DNA from: Metallibacterium scheffleri
Lineage (GTDB): Bacteria > Pseudomonadota > Gammaproteobacteria > Xanthomonadales > Rhodanobacteraceae
Direction of reading: 5' to 3'
NCBI RefSeq assembly: GCF_002077135.1
Contig: NZ_LDOS01000002.1
Span: forward strand, 992,001-1,056,000
Length of the DNA stretch: 64,000 bases
The position numbers and the translations under genes are program-made. How positions within the stretch are numbered: position 1 is the stretch's first letter; every line of letters starts with the position of its first letter. Of the stretch, positions 45,101 through 58,483 are shown in pieces. The notes under the pieces are model-generated. The model was not told the origin of the DNA. It did no database searches and saw only the letters and a list, made by a program, of their open reading frames with translations.

Positions 45101-47107
45101 CGTGTCGGTGATGGCGACGACTTCGATCTTGCTGGTGTCCTTACCCATCAGGTCCAGCTTGTTGACGATCGCATCGAAGCGGTCATCATGCGAGCGCAGG
45201 GCCTGCAGCACCTGCCAGACCACCTTGTAGGTCTGGTTGTCATTGAGCGCGTCGTGGGGTTCGACCCCGGCCGGGATCACGACCGGCAAGACGATGTAGC
45301 CGCGCTGCTTACCCGGTGAGTTGCGCATCACACGCCCAACGGACTGGACCACATCGACCTGTGAGTTGCGCGGGGTCAGGAACAGCACGGCATCCAGCGC
45401 CGGCACGTCCACGCCTTCGGAGAGGCAACGCACGTTGCTGAGAATGCGGCAGGTCTGCTCGGGCGTTGCCGCCTTGAGCCAGTCCAGCTTGGCTTCCTTC
45501 TGGCTGGCATTCATGCCGCCATCGACGTGCTCGGCCTCGCAGTGCAGCTGCGTGGTGGCCTCGTCCGGCTCGCTGGACTTCTGATAGCCCTCGACCACGG
45601 CCTGGAACATGTTGGCGATGTTCTTGGAGCTGACCTTGTGGGTCCTGGCACCCTTCTGCATCTCGATGACCTGGCAGAACGCCACGGCACGCTGCATGGC
45701 GTGGTGGTCGTCGGCCAGATCCTGATCCAGGCCCTGCTTGGACAACGCTTTCCAGCAGCCGACGATCTTGGCGGCATCATCCACCTTGAGCTGGTTGTTC
45801 TCGTCCTTCAGCAGGTTCTGCAGGCGGCGGCTGACGTGGGCTTCGTCGACCGAGAGCACGATCACCTTGTAGTCGACCAGCAGCCCGCGCTTGACCGCCT
45901 CGGAGAAGGTGAGCACGTAGAGCTGCTTGCCATAGAGGGCTTCGTCGTCCATCGAGCAAAGCGCGATGTTGTCGCGCTCGGCACTGACCTTGGCGCTGTC
46001 GCCGTAGATCCGTGGCGTGGCGGTCATGTACAGCCGCTTGGCGGCGCGGATGAAGGTGTTGTCGTGCACCTTGACGAAATGGCTTTCGTCCTCGTCCTCG
46101 AACGTGGCCCCGGTGGTGCGGTGGGCCTCGTCGCAGACGATCAGGTCGAACTCGGCCAGGCCGAACTCTTTCTGCGCGCGGCTGATCACATCAATCGAGT
46201 GGTAGGTGCTGTAGACCACGCTCATGTGCTGATCGTCGTGGCGTTTGGCCATTTCCTCGGCCAGACGTCGGGCATTCGTCGTGGCGGGATAGCGCAGCTC
46301 GTGCGTGAAGGTCTGGACGGTGTCGTCGTCTGACTTGCGCTTCTTGCCCACGTCACTGTCCGAGCACACCGCGAAGCTGTGCAGCGGCGTGGTGGACTCC
46401 TGCGTCCACTCGGTCAGCGTCTGCGAGAGCAACGCCAGGCTAGGCACCAGGAACAGCACGCGCTTACCCTTGCCGGCCAGGGACTCGGCAATCTTGAGGC
46501 TGGTGAAGGTCTTGCCGGAGCCGCAGGCCATGATCATCTTGCCGCGGTCGCCCTCGCTCAAGCCCGCGCGTACCGCAGTGACCGCAGACTGCTGGTGCGG
46601 CAGTAAGGCTTTCCTGGGTTTGAGCGGCGGTGGCGCGCTGGGCTGATAGCGTGCCCAGTCGATCTGGCTGTTCTCGAGATCGTGCAGGTCGATCTTGCTG
46701 ACCGGTGGCTGCTGGTCGCGCAGCGCGTCCTCAGCGTGCTCGCTCCACAGGTTCGTGGTGCTGACGATGAGGCGGTGGGTGAAGGGCTTCTTGCCGGAGG
46801 CGGTGAAGAAGCTGTCGATGTCCTTCTTCTGCAGCTTGTAATCCGGCGCGTACAGCTTGCACTGGATCGCGTGGAACTCGTTCGTGCCGCGCGTGCGCGC
46901 CACCAAATCGATGCCGGTATCGCGTGCGTCCTGGCCTTGTGCCCGCGCCCAGTCAGCATAGGTCCAGACCTCTGCGTAGAGGTCGGCGTAGCTGGGCTCC
47001 GTGCGCAGGTACGCAAGGATCAGCTCCTCGAAATAACTGCCTTTCTCGCGCTCGCTGGCTGCGGCCTGGCGATAGGTGTCGAGCAAGCGGGTCAATGCAG
47101 CGGTCAT
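42182..47107 (-). CDS. Type ISP restriction-modification enzyme (single-chain nuclease-helicase-methyltransferase)
   Basis: 1641-aa protein with all activities on one chain, as in LlaGI/LlaBIII. The N-terminal Mrr-like nuclease has Asp67 (DTGIDLVA) and the Q82-C-K84 of AIQCKLY. The SF2 translocase has Walker A MACGSGKT (193-200), VCDEAH (325-329) and QSVGRVMRNSPGKQRGY. The gamma-class adenine methyltransferase has motif I ILDPFTGTGTF (~917) and motif IV LGNPPYSIG (~1021). The C-terminal third is the target-recognition region. Such enzymes methylate one strand of an asymmetric site and cut DNA after head-to-head translocation. No frameshift is seen, so it is probably active. The site is not predictable here. 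Confidence 0.93.
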   Translation of the reverse strand: MTAALTRLLDTYRQAAASEREKGSYFEELILAYLRTEPSYADLYAEVWTYADWARAQGQDARDTGIDLVARTRGTNEFHAIQCKLYAPDYKLQKKDIDSFFTASGKKPFTHRLIVSTTNLWSEHAEDALRDQQPPVSKIDLHDLENSQIDWARYQPSAPPPLKPRKALLPHQQSAVTAVRAGLSEGDRGKMIMACGSGKTFTSLKIAESLAGKGKRVLFLVPSLALLSQTLTEWTQESTTPLHSFAVCSDSDVGKKRKSDDDTVQTFTHELRYPATTNARRLAEEMAKRHDDQHMSVVYSTYHSIDVISRAQKEFGLAEFDLIVCDEAHRTTGATFEDEDESHFVKVHDNTFIRAAKRLYMTATPRIYGDSAKVSAERDNIALCSMDDEALYGKQLYVLTFSEAVKRGLLVDYKVIVLSVDEAHVSRRLQNLLKDENNQLKVDDAAKIVGCWKALSKQGLDQDLADDHHAMQRAVAFCQVIEMQKGARTHKVSSKNIANMFQAVVEGYQKSSEPDEATTQLHCEAEHVDGGMNASQKEAKLDWLKAATPEQTCRILSNVRCLSEGVDVPALDAVLFLTPRNSQVDVVQSVGRVMRNSPGKQRGYIVLPVVIPAGVEPHDALNDNQTYKVVWQVLQALRSHDDRFDAIVNKLDLMGKDTSKIEVVAITDTIQRKPGNRSQRDQQASLARGRRSIGAAVEHPVPETMPMPFEIGEIERAIVAKLVQKVGNRHHWEDWADDIAKIARTHIARITTLIENPANTREREAFNRFARESREDLNDSITDAEIVEMLAQHLITKPVFDALFKGYSFAQHNPMSQAMQGVLDALQEHRLDKEGDTLQAFYDSVKLRAEGIDSAAGKQKIVVELYDKFFRNAFPRMTERLGIVYTPVEVVDFIIHSVNDLLQAEFGQTLGSTGVHILDPFTGTGTFITRLLQSGLMTPEQLSYKYQNEIHANEIVLLAYYIAAINIEAAYHGIVGGDYVPFEGICLTDTFQMYEKDDLVSALLVDNSQRRKRQKTLDIRVILGNPPYSIGQKSENDNNDNVAYPHLDERIRSTYAARSKAMLAKGLYDSYIRAIRWASDRIGDSGMIGFVSGSGFAEKSAMDGMRKCLAEEFSRIYLLNLRGDIRKNMLSKGRAKEGQNIFASGSMSGIAITLFVKNPKAKTRGEIFYRDIGDDLTRYDKLNSLAALSSVAEIEKVGDWLVIAPDAHGDWLNQRDDRFSEFIVLGDKKGDAAKLFENFSLGVVTNRDAWCYNSSKSALAANMTRMIRFYDEQLTAFNKVYPGKSKAVRAAAVDDFIDTDSTKISWTHNLKQELVKGSRFAFEAPCLVPSLYRPFTKQWLYFNRRFNERVYQMPRIFPDAAAENRVICVSGIGARSGFSALMSDALINLHTLDTGQCFPLYLYDAPDEEGDDDSIQGGLLPGAASATQSTRTRREALTDEGLAHFLAAYPGEAISKEDVFYYVYGLLHSPEYRERYADNLSKELPRIPCVKTAADFWAFSKAGRALAELHLHYETAPMFPATLDTGGGRLTDADYRVEKMRYGKNGKDKDLTTLLYNDAITVTGIPLEAYEYVVNGQPALDWVVERQCVKTDKDSGIVNDANDWATETVGNPRYPLELFLRVITVSLETMKVVRALPALNA

Positions 47108-47181
47108 GGCTCAGTCTTGCCCTTGTCTTCCCTTGAACAGCTCTATGGTGCCAGACGCGCGGGTCCACCGGCGGTGACCCA

Positions 47182-47206
47182 GTAGCCCCTCTCGGTTGAG
47201 AAGGCG
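47182..47206 (+). promoter_or_regulatory. GTAGCCCCTC stem-loop motif, copy 3 (before the 47249 gene)
   Basis: GTAGCCCCTCTCGGTTGAGA; CTCTC and GAGA can pair. It resembles the elements at 29970 and 33082 and lies 43 bases before the start codon at 47249. Confidence 0.5.
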
Positions 47207-47248
47207 CAATTCCGTGCCCGACCCCGACTCGCCACCACGAGGCGCAAC

Positions 47249-47503
47249 ATGAAAATGCAAATCACTATCACCGCCGCCGCCCTGGCGGCCCGCCGGGCTG
47301 CCGACGCTGCACGGGGCCGCCGGTACCGTGCTGCCGCTGCTGCGAATTTGGCTGGCGTCGCACTCGATCGCGAGCATGTCGCTGCGCTGAAATCGGTACA
47401 ACGCGCGCTGCGGGCACCGAGTCGGGCTGCTGCGATTCGGGCCAGCATAATGCTGGCCGCTGAGCTGATCGCGATGCAGTCCAAGCGCGGAGCGCAGCCA
47501 TGA
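47249..47503 (+). CDS. Small alanine-rich hypothetical protein
   Basis: 84-aa basic helical protein (MKMQITITAAALAARRAADA...). It is preceded by the third GTAGCCCCTC element and overlaps the next gene by ATGA. Unknown function; a regulatory role for integration or excision is possible from its place beside the integrase. Confidence 0.55.
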   Translation: MKMQITITAAALAARRAADAARGRRYRAAAAANLAGVALDREHVAALKSVQRALRAPSRAAAIRASIMLAAELIAMQSKRGAQP

Positions 47504-47751
47504 GCGCCGCCGCCGCCGCGCGCATCCTCGCGCACTACCCCGCGCGGTCGGCGTTGTGGGGTGCCCGCATGGTCGCGTCGCCTGCCTGCGTGCTCACGTA
47601 CGAGCGCGACGACGCTGGCCGCTGCTGGCACCTGCTCGAGGGCGGGCAGCCGTGCGCAATAGCGCTGAGCACCGACCAGATGGTCCTGGCCGCGCGCGGC
47701 GCATCGAACTGGCCGGCGATTCGTTTAGAGCATTTCCCGTCGCGCGCGTGA
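47500..47751 (+). CDS. Small hypothetical protein next to the integrase
   Basis: 83-aa protein (RILAHYPARSALWGARMVA..., CWHLLEGGQPCAIALST). ATGA-coupled to the previous gene. It ends seven bases before the convergent integrase stop. No family is recognised. Confidence 0.55.
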   Translation: MSAAAAARILAHYPARSALWGARMVASPACVLTYERDDAGRCWHLLEGGQPCAIALSTDQMVLAARGASNWPAIRLEHFPSRA

Positions 47752-47757
47752 GGCCGG

Positions 47758-48741
47758 TTAGTCGGCGTCGAGTTTTTTCGCGAGGTCGGCGGCGCGCGGA
47801 TGGTAGTAGCGCTTGAGCATGCGCAGGTCCTTGTGGCCGGTGACGGCCGCCAGCTCGAGCAGGTTGGGCAGCTTGTCGGAGAGCCGCGTGGTGGCCTCGT
47901 GGCGGAGATCGTGGAACCGCACGTTGTCAATGCTCGCTCTGACAGCGGCGCGCTCAAACGCCTGCGTGACGGAATCCGGTCGCAACCCGAACACCTGCCC
48001 GTCAATGCGGCGTGGCAACGCGCGTAGCGCGGCGATGGCGCGGCTCGACAACGGCACGTCTCGCGCGCTGCCATTTTTCGTATGCGGGAGATGCGCCGTG
48101 CGCGCCTTGAGGTCCACGTTTTCCCAGCGCAACGCGCACAGCTCACCGCGACGCATGGCCGTCTCTACGGCCAGCCGGATGAAGGAGGCGAGCGCCGCCG
48201 AGCCGGTGGCCGCGCATAGGGCATCGATTTCGGCTTCGCTCACGCGGCGCGTACGGGCGTTGTTCTCGGGTTCCAGGCGCACAGTGCGCACCGGGTTCAC
48301 CAGCTCTACTAAGCCCCACTCGCGCGCGGCCACCGCAAACACGTGCGCCAGCGTGACCATGCGCCGCTTGATCGAGGCGGGTTTCAGCCCTGCCCTTTGC
48401 CACGCATCGCGCATCGCGGCAACGTCCTGCGAACCGATCCGGGCCAGCGCCTGACCGGCAATCCGTTCTGCGCGAAGCATGCGCAGATTTGAACGCTCGC
48501 TGTCCTGCGCACGCTTGCGTGGAGTCACTTCGCGCTCGTACCTGTCCAGTGCCGCGCGCAACGTGGTGCGCTCGGCTTCGTTGTTATCACGCCAGACACC
48601 CCGCTCCTGCGCCGACTCAAGTTTGCGCGCCCAAGCCTCCGCATCGAGTTTAAGTGCGAAACTCTTGCTCTGCGTGCCCTGCCCCAGGCGCCGTACACGC
48701 GCGCGCCAGAGGCCAGACGGAAGCTGCTGGATCGAGGCCAT
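47758..48741 (-). CDS. int: Tyrosine recombinase (integrase) of the mobilizable element
   Basis: 327-aa site-specific recombinase that integrates and excises the element at tRNA-Arg(CCT). An N-terminal arm-binding domain (SIQQLPSGLWRARVRRLGQG) is followed by a SAM-like core-binding domain and the catalytic domain: Arg in TAMRRGELCALRW, HDLRHEATTRL (HxxR), TGHKDLRM and the nucleophile in LKRYYHP. The ATG at 48741 fits the family; an upstream GTG/ATG-like extension (to 48774) is unlikely. It begins about 70 bases from attR, and candidate arm sites lie in between. Confidence 0.96.
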   Translation of the reverse strand: MASIQQLPSGLWRARVRRLGQGTQSKSFALKLDAEAWARKLESAQERGVWRDNNEAERTTLRAALDRYEREVTPRKRAQDSERSNLRMLRAERIAGQALARIGSQDVAAMRDAWQRAGLKPASIKRRMVTLAHVFAVAAREWGLVELVNPVRTVRLEPENNARTRRVSEAEIDALCAATGSAALASFIRLAVETAMRRGELCALRWENVDLKARTAHLPHTKNGSARDVPLSSRAIAALRALPRRIDGQVFGLRPDSVTQAFERAAVRASIDNVRFHDLRHEATTRLSDKLPNLLELAAVTGHKDLRMLKRYYHPRAADLAKKLDAD

Positions 48742-48745
48742 GACT

Positions 48746-48763
48746 TGGACATGCAGTGGACAC
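48746..48763 (+). repeat. TGGACA repeats near attR (candidate integrase arm sites)
   Basis: TGGACAT (48746-48752) and TGGACAC (48757-48763) lie just upstream of the integrase start. They match the repeats at 24473-24556 near attL. Confidence 0.4.
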
Positions 48764-48812
48764 GGAAACCACAAAATACCCGTAAAACCGCGCCGTTACT
48801 AGGGGTAATTTA

Positions 48813-48860
48813 CCCCTCCTAAGGGAAAGGTCGCCCGTTCGAATCGGGCCGGGGCCGCCA
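48813..48860 (+). repeat. attR core (48-bp copy of the tRNA-Arg 3' end)
   Basis: Perfect copy of 24369-24416, from the anticodon stem to CCA. It lacks the 5' part of the tRNA, so it is not a functional gene. Confidence 0.95.
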
Positions 48861-49162
48861 ACATAAAAAGATCACGCCTGGACGCGGGGCGCGTGGATAA
48901 ATTGTTTGTTGGTTCGGCAGGAATTGACCCCGTTTCGTTCCCGCGAACCTAGCCGAGTGAAGTCAGCGCGTGTGTCTTCAGGGCCACGATCATCCTCCAG
49001 GGATGACCCCGAACCGAACCGTCCAGGCTCATGCTTCGTTGGAATCATGTCGCCTCCTGCGGACTCATTGGTCATTTGAAGAGGCTTTTACTATCGCTGC
49101 GGCGCCTGTACGTGGCAGAATTGATGGTTGATGCGGCCCTGAGCCGCGGTTAGCCCCGAGCA
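48861..49162. other. Backbone intergenic region between attR and infA
   Basis: 302 bases. A minus-strand frame at 48872-49075 has no RBS and no recognisable family, so I do not call it. The infA promoter should lie in the last 100 bases, but I cannot define it. Confidence 0.4.
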
Positions 49163-49381
49163 ATGGCCAAAGACGACGTCATCGAAATGGAGGGCACGGT
49201 TTCCGAAACCCTGCCCAACACCATGTTTCGCGTGCAACTGGAAAACGGTCACATCGTGATCGCGCATATTTCCGGGCGCATGCGCAAGAACTACATCCGC
49301 ATCATCACCGGCGACAAGGTCAAGGTCGAAATGACCCCCTACGACCTGACCAAGGCACGCATCACTTATCGCGTGCGCTAA
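49163..49381 (+). CDS. infA: Translation initiation factor IF-1
   Basis: 72-aa S1-like OB-fold protein that binds the ribosomal A site during initiation. [20 protein letters not shown] and [20 protein letters not shown] are family-standard. It converges with clpA, whose stop is 14 bases away; the same pairing with clpA is common in gammaproteobacteria. Confidence 0.98.
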   Translation: MAKDDVIEMEGTVSETLPNTMFRVQLENGHIVIAHISGRMRKNYIRIITGDKVKVEMTPYDLTKARITYRVR

Positions 49382-49395
49382 GCAGCAAATGCCGG

Positions 49396-51666
<2,271 letters not shown>

Positions 51667-51706
51667 CGGATTGACCTCTGTTGGATGTCGCCGATATGGA
51701 GCCAGC

Positions 51707-52054
51707 TTAGAGCTTTTCCATATCGCAAAGTAAAGGATGCTGGTGCGCCCGCGCGTACTCGTTGACCTGGTTGACCTTGGTTTCGGCCACTTCGCGCGTG
51801 AATACGCCGCACACGCCCTTGCCACGCTGGTGCACATGCAGCATCACCTGCACCGCGCGCTCCTGTTGCATGCCGAAGAACACGCGCAACACCTCGACCA
51901 CGAACTCCATCGGCGTGTAGTCATCGTTGAGCAGCACCACCTGGAACATGGCCGGACGCTGCAGTTCCGGCTTGGCGGTTTCCAGCGCCACGCCGTATTC
52001 GTGTTCGGATTCCGGAGGCGGGTCTGCGGCCATCGCGCGAACGTTCGATTTCAT
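51707..52054 (-). CDS. clpS: ClpA adaptor ClpS
   Basis: 115-aa N-recognin that delivers N-degron substrates to ClpAP and blocks SsrA degradation. The core is [20 protein letters not shown], followed by [20 protein letters not shown] and [15 protein letters not shown]. The flexible N-tail varies; the ATG at 52054 is likely, with ATG at 52033 an alternative. It is 40 bases upstream of clpA. Confidence 0.96.
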   Translation of the reverse strand: MKSNVRAMAADPPPESEHEYGVALETAKPELQRPAMFQVVLLNDDYTPMEFVVEVLRVFFGMQQERAVQVMLHVHQRGKGVCGVFTREVAETKVNQVNEYARAHQHPLLCDMEKL

Positions 52055-52131
52055 AGGCAAATCATACTCTGCGATGCATGCGACAAAGCGGCGTGAATGG
52101 CACAATGAAGGCGTTTCCAGAGATTGCAAAC

Positions 52132-52617
52132 ATGGTGCAGCAACCCCTTGCGGAATCGGTGTGGCGACCGCGCGTTACCGTGGCCGCGGTGGTGGCGCGC
52201 GGCGACCGGTTCCTGATGGTCGAGGAAACCATCCGCGGCGTGCTGTGCCTGAATCAGCCGGCCGGTCATCTGGAATCAGGCGAGGAGATCGTCGATGCGC
52301 TGGTGCGCGAAACGCGGGAGGAAACCGGCTGGCAGGTAATGCCGCGGCACTTCATCGGGGTCATGCCGTGGCTGAATCCGCGCCACGGCGATGTCACGCT
52401 GCGCTTCGCCTTCGCTGCCGAGGCGCTGCGGCACGATGCGTCGCAGCTGCTGGATGCCGGCATCGTGCGCGCGTTATGGATGACGCGCGCCGAGATCGCG
52501 GCCCAGTCGCCGCGCCTGCGCACCTCGCTGGTGCTCTCCAGCATCGATGCCTGGCTGGGCGGCCAGCGCCTGCCGCTGGCAACGATCGGGCGCCTGGGCG
52601 CCACGGGACGGGGCTGA
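52132..52617 (+). CDS. nudJ: Nudix hydrolase NudJ-like
   Basis: 161-aa Nudix phosphatase; E. coli NudJ hydrolyses thiamine-precursor HMP-PP and nucleoside triphosphates. The Nudix box is [20 protein letters not shown] followed by TGW, matching GX5EX7[29 protein letters not shown] and the C-terminal [20 protein letters not shown] match NudJ. It sits one base upstream of mnmA, as in E. coli. The start is uncertain among in-frame ATGs at 52078, 52105 and 52132; none has a strong RBS. I chose 52132 by length. Confidence 0.88.
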   Translation: MVQQPLAESVWRPRVTVAAVVARGDRFLMVEETIRGVLCLNQPAGHLESGEEIVDALVRETREETGWQVMPRHFIGVMPWLNPRHGDVTLRFAFAAEALRHDASQLLDAGIVRALWMTRAEIAAQSPRLRTSLVLSSIDAWLGGQRLPLATIGRLGATGRG

Positions 52618-52618
52618 G

Positions 52619-53749
52619 ATGCGTGTAGCTCTGGGTTTGTCCGGCGGAGTGGATTCCTCGGTCGCCGCGCTATTGCTGCAACAGGCCGGGCATGTGGTCG
52701 AGTGCATTTTCATGCGCAACTGGCGCGCGGACGCCGACGACCCGCACTGTCACGCCGAGACCGACCGCAAGGACGCCGTCACCGTGGCTGGCCATCTCGG
52801 CTTGCGCTTTCGTCTGCGTGATTTTTCGGTCGATTACCAGAGCGAAGTATTCCGGCATTTTCTGGACGAGTACGCGCGTGGGCGCACGCCCAATCCGGAT
52901 GTGCTGTGCAACCGCGAAATCAAGTTCAAGGTGTTTCTGCAGGCCGCACTGGCGCTGGGCGCCGAGCGCATCGCCACCGGGCATTACGCGCGCGTGCGCG
53001 AAACCGCGCGGGGCTTCGAGCTGCTGCGCGGCGTGGACCAGGCCAAGGACCAGAGCTATTTCTTGCACCAGTTGGGCCAGTACGAGCTATCGCGCACGCT
53101 GTTTCCGCTGGGCGCGATGCACAAGCCCGCGGTGCGCGCACTGGCGCGCGAGCATGCCCTGCCGACGCAAGCCAAGAAGGATTCGACCGGCATCTGCTTC
53201 ATCGGCGAGCGCGATTTCCGCAGGTTTCTGGCGCGCTACCTGCCGGCACAGCCGGGCGACATTCTGGATACCGCCGGGCAGCGCATCGGCACGCACCCAG
53301 GCAGCCTGTATTTCACTCTGGGTCAGCGCGGCGGGATGGGGCTGGGTGGCGTGCGCGGTGCGGGCGAAGGCGCCTGGTACGTGGTGGGCAAGGACGTCGC
53401 CAGCAATACGCTGATCGTCGCTCAGGATGACGCCTCGCGATGGCTGGACGCGCGCACGCTGTGCGCTTCGGCGCCAACCTGGATCGCGGGCCGCGCGCCG
53501 GGCGACACGTTCATCTGCCAGGCGCAAATCCGCTACCGCCAGACCGCGCAAGATTGCCGCGTGCAAATCGATGCCGCGGGCTGTCGCGTGGACTTCGTGC
53601 AACCGCAGCGTGCGCCTGCGCCTGGGCAGTCCGTTGTGTTCTACCAGGACGAGGTCTGCCTCGGTGGCGCTACCATTGAGGCCAGCGACGCCGTGTTTGG
53701 CGGTTTGCTCGCACCGCCCGAATCCCACCCGATGAGCATGCCGCGATGA
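52619..53749 (+). CDS. mnmA: tRNA-specific 2-thiouridylase MnmA
   Basis: 376-aa enzyme that makes 2-thiouridine at wobble position 34 of tRNA-Lys, -Glu and -Gln. The ATP PP-loop is LGLSGGVDSSVAALLL; catalytic cysteines are in TPNPDVLCNREIKF and DSTGICFIGERDF. Conserved VDQAKDQSYFL and FTLGQRGG follow. Start one base after the nudJ stop. Gene order nudJ-mnmA-hflD is conserved in gammaproteobacteria. Confidence 0.97.
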   Translation: MRVALGLSGGVDSSVAALLLQQAGHVVECIFMRNWRADADDPHCHAETDRKDAVTVAGHLGLRFRLRDFSVDYQSEVFRHFLDEYARGRTPNPDVLCNREIKFKVFLQAALALGAERIATGHYARVRETARGFELLRGVDQAKDQSYFLHQLGQYELSRTLFPLGAMHKPAVRALAREHALPTQAKKDSTGICFIGERDFRRFLARYLPAQPGDILDTAGQRIGTHPGSLYFTLGQRGGMGLGGVRGAGEGAWYVVGKDVASNTLIVAQDDASRWLDARTLCASAPTWIAGRAPGDTFICQAQIRYRQTAQDCRVQIDAAGCRVDFVQPQRAPAPGQSVVFYQDEVCLGGATIEASDAVFGGLLAPPESHPMSMPR

Positions 53750-53759
53750 GTTCTCCGCA

Positions 53760-54398
53760 ATGACCGCCGATCGCCCGGAAGAACGCACCCTTGCCCTGGC
53801 TGGCCTGTTTCAGGCGCTGGCGCTGGTACGCGCGCTGGCTACCAAAGGTCAGGCCGACAACACTGCCTACGCGGCCAGCCTGGCCAGCGTGCTGCGCATC
53901 GATGCGCCCGACACGCTGGCAGTATTCGGCAGCATCAGTGACGTGCGCCTGGGGTTGCAGACTTTGGTCAACCAGATCGAAGGCGACCAGGCTGACGCCA
54001 TGATCACGCGCATGGCGCTGACCGTGCTGCGCATCGAACGCCGCCTGATGGCAGATGGCCCGCGTATCGAGCACCTGCAGCAAGGCTTGCGCGACGCGCA
54101 ACGCCAGGCCGAGCATTTCGGCAGTCCCGATCACGCCAGCGTCATTGCACGGCTGGCCGGCCTGTACGCCGAAACCGTCAGCAGCCTGCGCCCGCGCGTG
54201 CTGGTCACCGGCAATGCACAGATGCTCAATCAACCGGCGCTGGTCGAACGCATCCGCGCCGCGTTGCTGGCTGCGGTACGCGCAGCAGTACTGTGGCGCC
54301 AGATCGGTGGCACGCAATGGCGCCTGCTCCTGCAGCGCAAGCAGATCCTGATGCTGGCGCGCGGGCTGCAGACGCGCGCGACGCTGGGCCAGGGCTGA
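53760..54398 (+). CDS. hflD: HflD homologue
   Basis: 212-aa all-helical, membrane-associated protein known as HflD, linked to lysogeny control of lambda CII in E. coli; its general role is unclear. FQALALVRALATKGQADNTA, LVNQIEGDQADAMITRMALT and IRAALLAAVRAAVLWRQIGG are family-typical. It follows mnmA by 10 bases. Confidence 0.93.
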   Translation: MTADRPEERTLALAGLFQALALVRALATKGQADNTAYAASLASVLRIDAPDTLAVFGSISDVRLGLQTLVNQIEGDQADAMITRMALTVLRIERRLMADGPRIEHLQQGLRDAQRQAEHFGSPDHASVIARLAGLYAETVSSLRPRVLVTGNAQMLNQPALVERIRAALLAAVRAAVLWRQIGGTQWRLLLQRKQILMLARGLQTRATLGQG

Positions 54399-54441
54399 GC
54401 ACCGCGTATGTTGACCGCGGGAAATTTTCGATTTGGACTGA

Positions 54442-55335
54442 TCAGGCCTTGGTGCTGATCAGCTGCAAGCATGGGCGCTGCTGCGCCAGCCTGGCCAGCA
54501 ATGCCGCGAAGCGGAGCACGTCGGCCTGCCAGGGCGAAGACTCGCGCCAATACAGAGCGATCTCGCGACCTGGCGCCTGACCCTTGATCCGCGCCAGCAC
54601 GATGCCCGGCATCGAGGCGAGGCGTTCGTGCGCCAGCGCCGGCACCAGCGCATAACCGCCGCGCAAGGTGGTGAGCGCCGCCAGGCTTTCCAGGCTCACG
54701 TCTTGCACGTGGCCCTGCCCAACGTCGGCGTGGCTCTCGGCCATCAGTGTGGCCGTGCTGGGGTCGAGCTGCGTCAGCGCGATCTGGCGGCGTCCGGCCA
54801 GCGGGTGGTCGGCGCGCAACATCAGCTCCCACGGCTCGAAAAACAGCGGTCGCATGGCGATCCCGCTGAGCGCTGGCGCGACGGGTGCCAGCACGGCATC
54901 CAGTTCGGCTTCCTGCAGACGTCGCAGCAAGCCCTTGGGCTTGCCCTCGGACAGGCCCAGCCGCGCGCCAGGGAAATGCTGCGGGAACGGCGCGATCAGA
55001 TGCGGCAGCAGATATGGCCCCAACGAGGCGGGCACGCCCAGGCGCAGTTCGCCACCAAAGGCCACGGCGCCGGCCCGCGCCAGTTGCTGCAGGTGCTCGG
55101 CGGCATCCAGCAGGGTATCGATGTGCGCCAGCAAGCGCTGGCCACCCGCTGTGGGTACCACGCGCCGTCCGCCGCGCTCGAACAAGGGCGCACCAAGGGC
55201 CTGCTCGACTTTCTGCACCTGATGCGACAGGCCGGACGGGCTGATGTGCATGGCGCGCGCCGCGCTGTTGAAGCTTCCGGCGCGCTGCACTGCCTGTACC
55301 AGCGCCAGATCGCGCAGCGACACTGCGGCCAGCAT
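54442..55335 (-). CDS. LysR-family transcriptional regulator
   Basis: 297-aa regulator. The winged helix-turn-helix is VSLRDLALVQAVQRAGSFNS with AARAMHISPSGLSHQVQKVE, and the effector-binding domain follows (GELRLGVPASLGPYLLPHL, LMLRADHPLAGRR). The arrangement next to a divergent gene is typical; acnA starts 230 bases away, so this regulator may control acnA. The sequence has OxyR-like traits, but the redox cysteine motif is not seen. Start chosen at 55335; ATGs at 55347 and 55359 are alternatives. Confidence 0.88.
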   Translation of the reverse strand: MLAAVSLRDLALVQAVQRAGSFNSAARAMHISPSGLSHQVQKVEQALGAPLFERGGRRVVPTAGGQRLLAHIDTLLDAAEHLQQLARAGAVAFGGELRLGVPASLGPYLLPHLIAPFPQHFPGARLGLSEGKPKGLLRRLQEAELDAVLAPVAPALSGIAMRPLFFEPWELMLRADHPLAGRRQIALTQLDPSTATLMAESHADVGQGHVQDVSLESLAALTTLRGGYALVPALAHERLASMPGIVLARIKGQAPGREIALYWRESSPWQADVLRFAALLARLAQQRPCLQLISTKA

Positions 55336-55355
55336 GGTCGAAATCATCGAATGCT

Positions 55356-55371
55356 GCATGTCATGAAATGC
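55356..55371. promoter_or_regulatory. Near-palindrome upstream of the LysR gene
   Basis: GCATGTCATGAAATGC is a 16-bp inverted repeat with one mismatched pair, located by the LysR gene start in the divergent lysR-acnA region. It could be the regulator's own binding site; it lacks a clear T-N11-A core. Confidence 0.35.
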
Positions 55372-55564
55372 GATTGTATGGAGTGCGCATCCGGCCCATG
55401 CTAGCGCGGATGAACCGCTGCCGTTGATGTTGGCGCACCCGGCCGAACGCATCCGCGAGCGACTTGTCTCAACTGACCGGGCGCCCGCGCAGGGACATGA
55501 TCCCGGCCTGCAGCCAGCATGAATCGGGCAGCCATATCGGCCACCAATCCAAGGAGTTCGACCC

Positions 55565-58312
<2,748 letters not shown>

Positions 58313-58483
58313 GTTCGCGCTGACAAGGCCCTGGTTGCATGGCCGCGGCACAGGGATGTGCCCGGCAACGAGCACGGGTGCATGCCTTGCGGCGCGCAGC
58401 GGGTCTGCGCACCGCCCGCGGCGTCATCCAACTGATGACTACCGTGTCTGGACGACGCCGGACTGCCCGCGCCGGCACATGCA

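Noticed and set aside
48813-48860. Second tRNA-Arg(CCT) gene.
   Set aside because: Only the 3' 48 bases are present; the D arm and 5' acceptor strand are missing, so it is an attR copy.
48872-49075. 67-codon minus-strand frame between attR and infA.
   Set aside because: No RBS, no recognisable family, low-complexity polar sequence; treated as intergenic.
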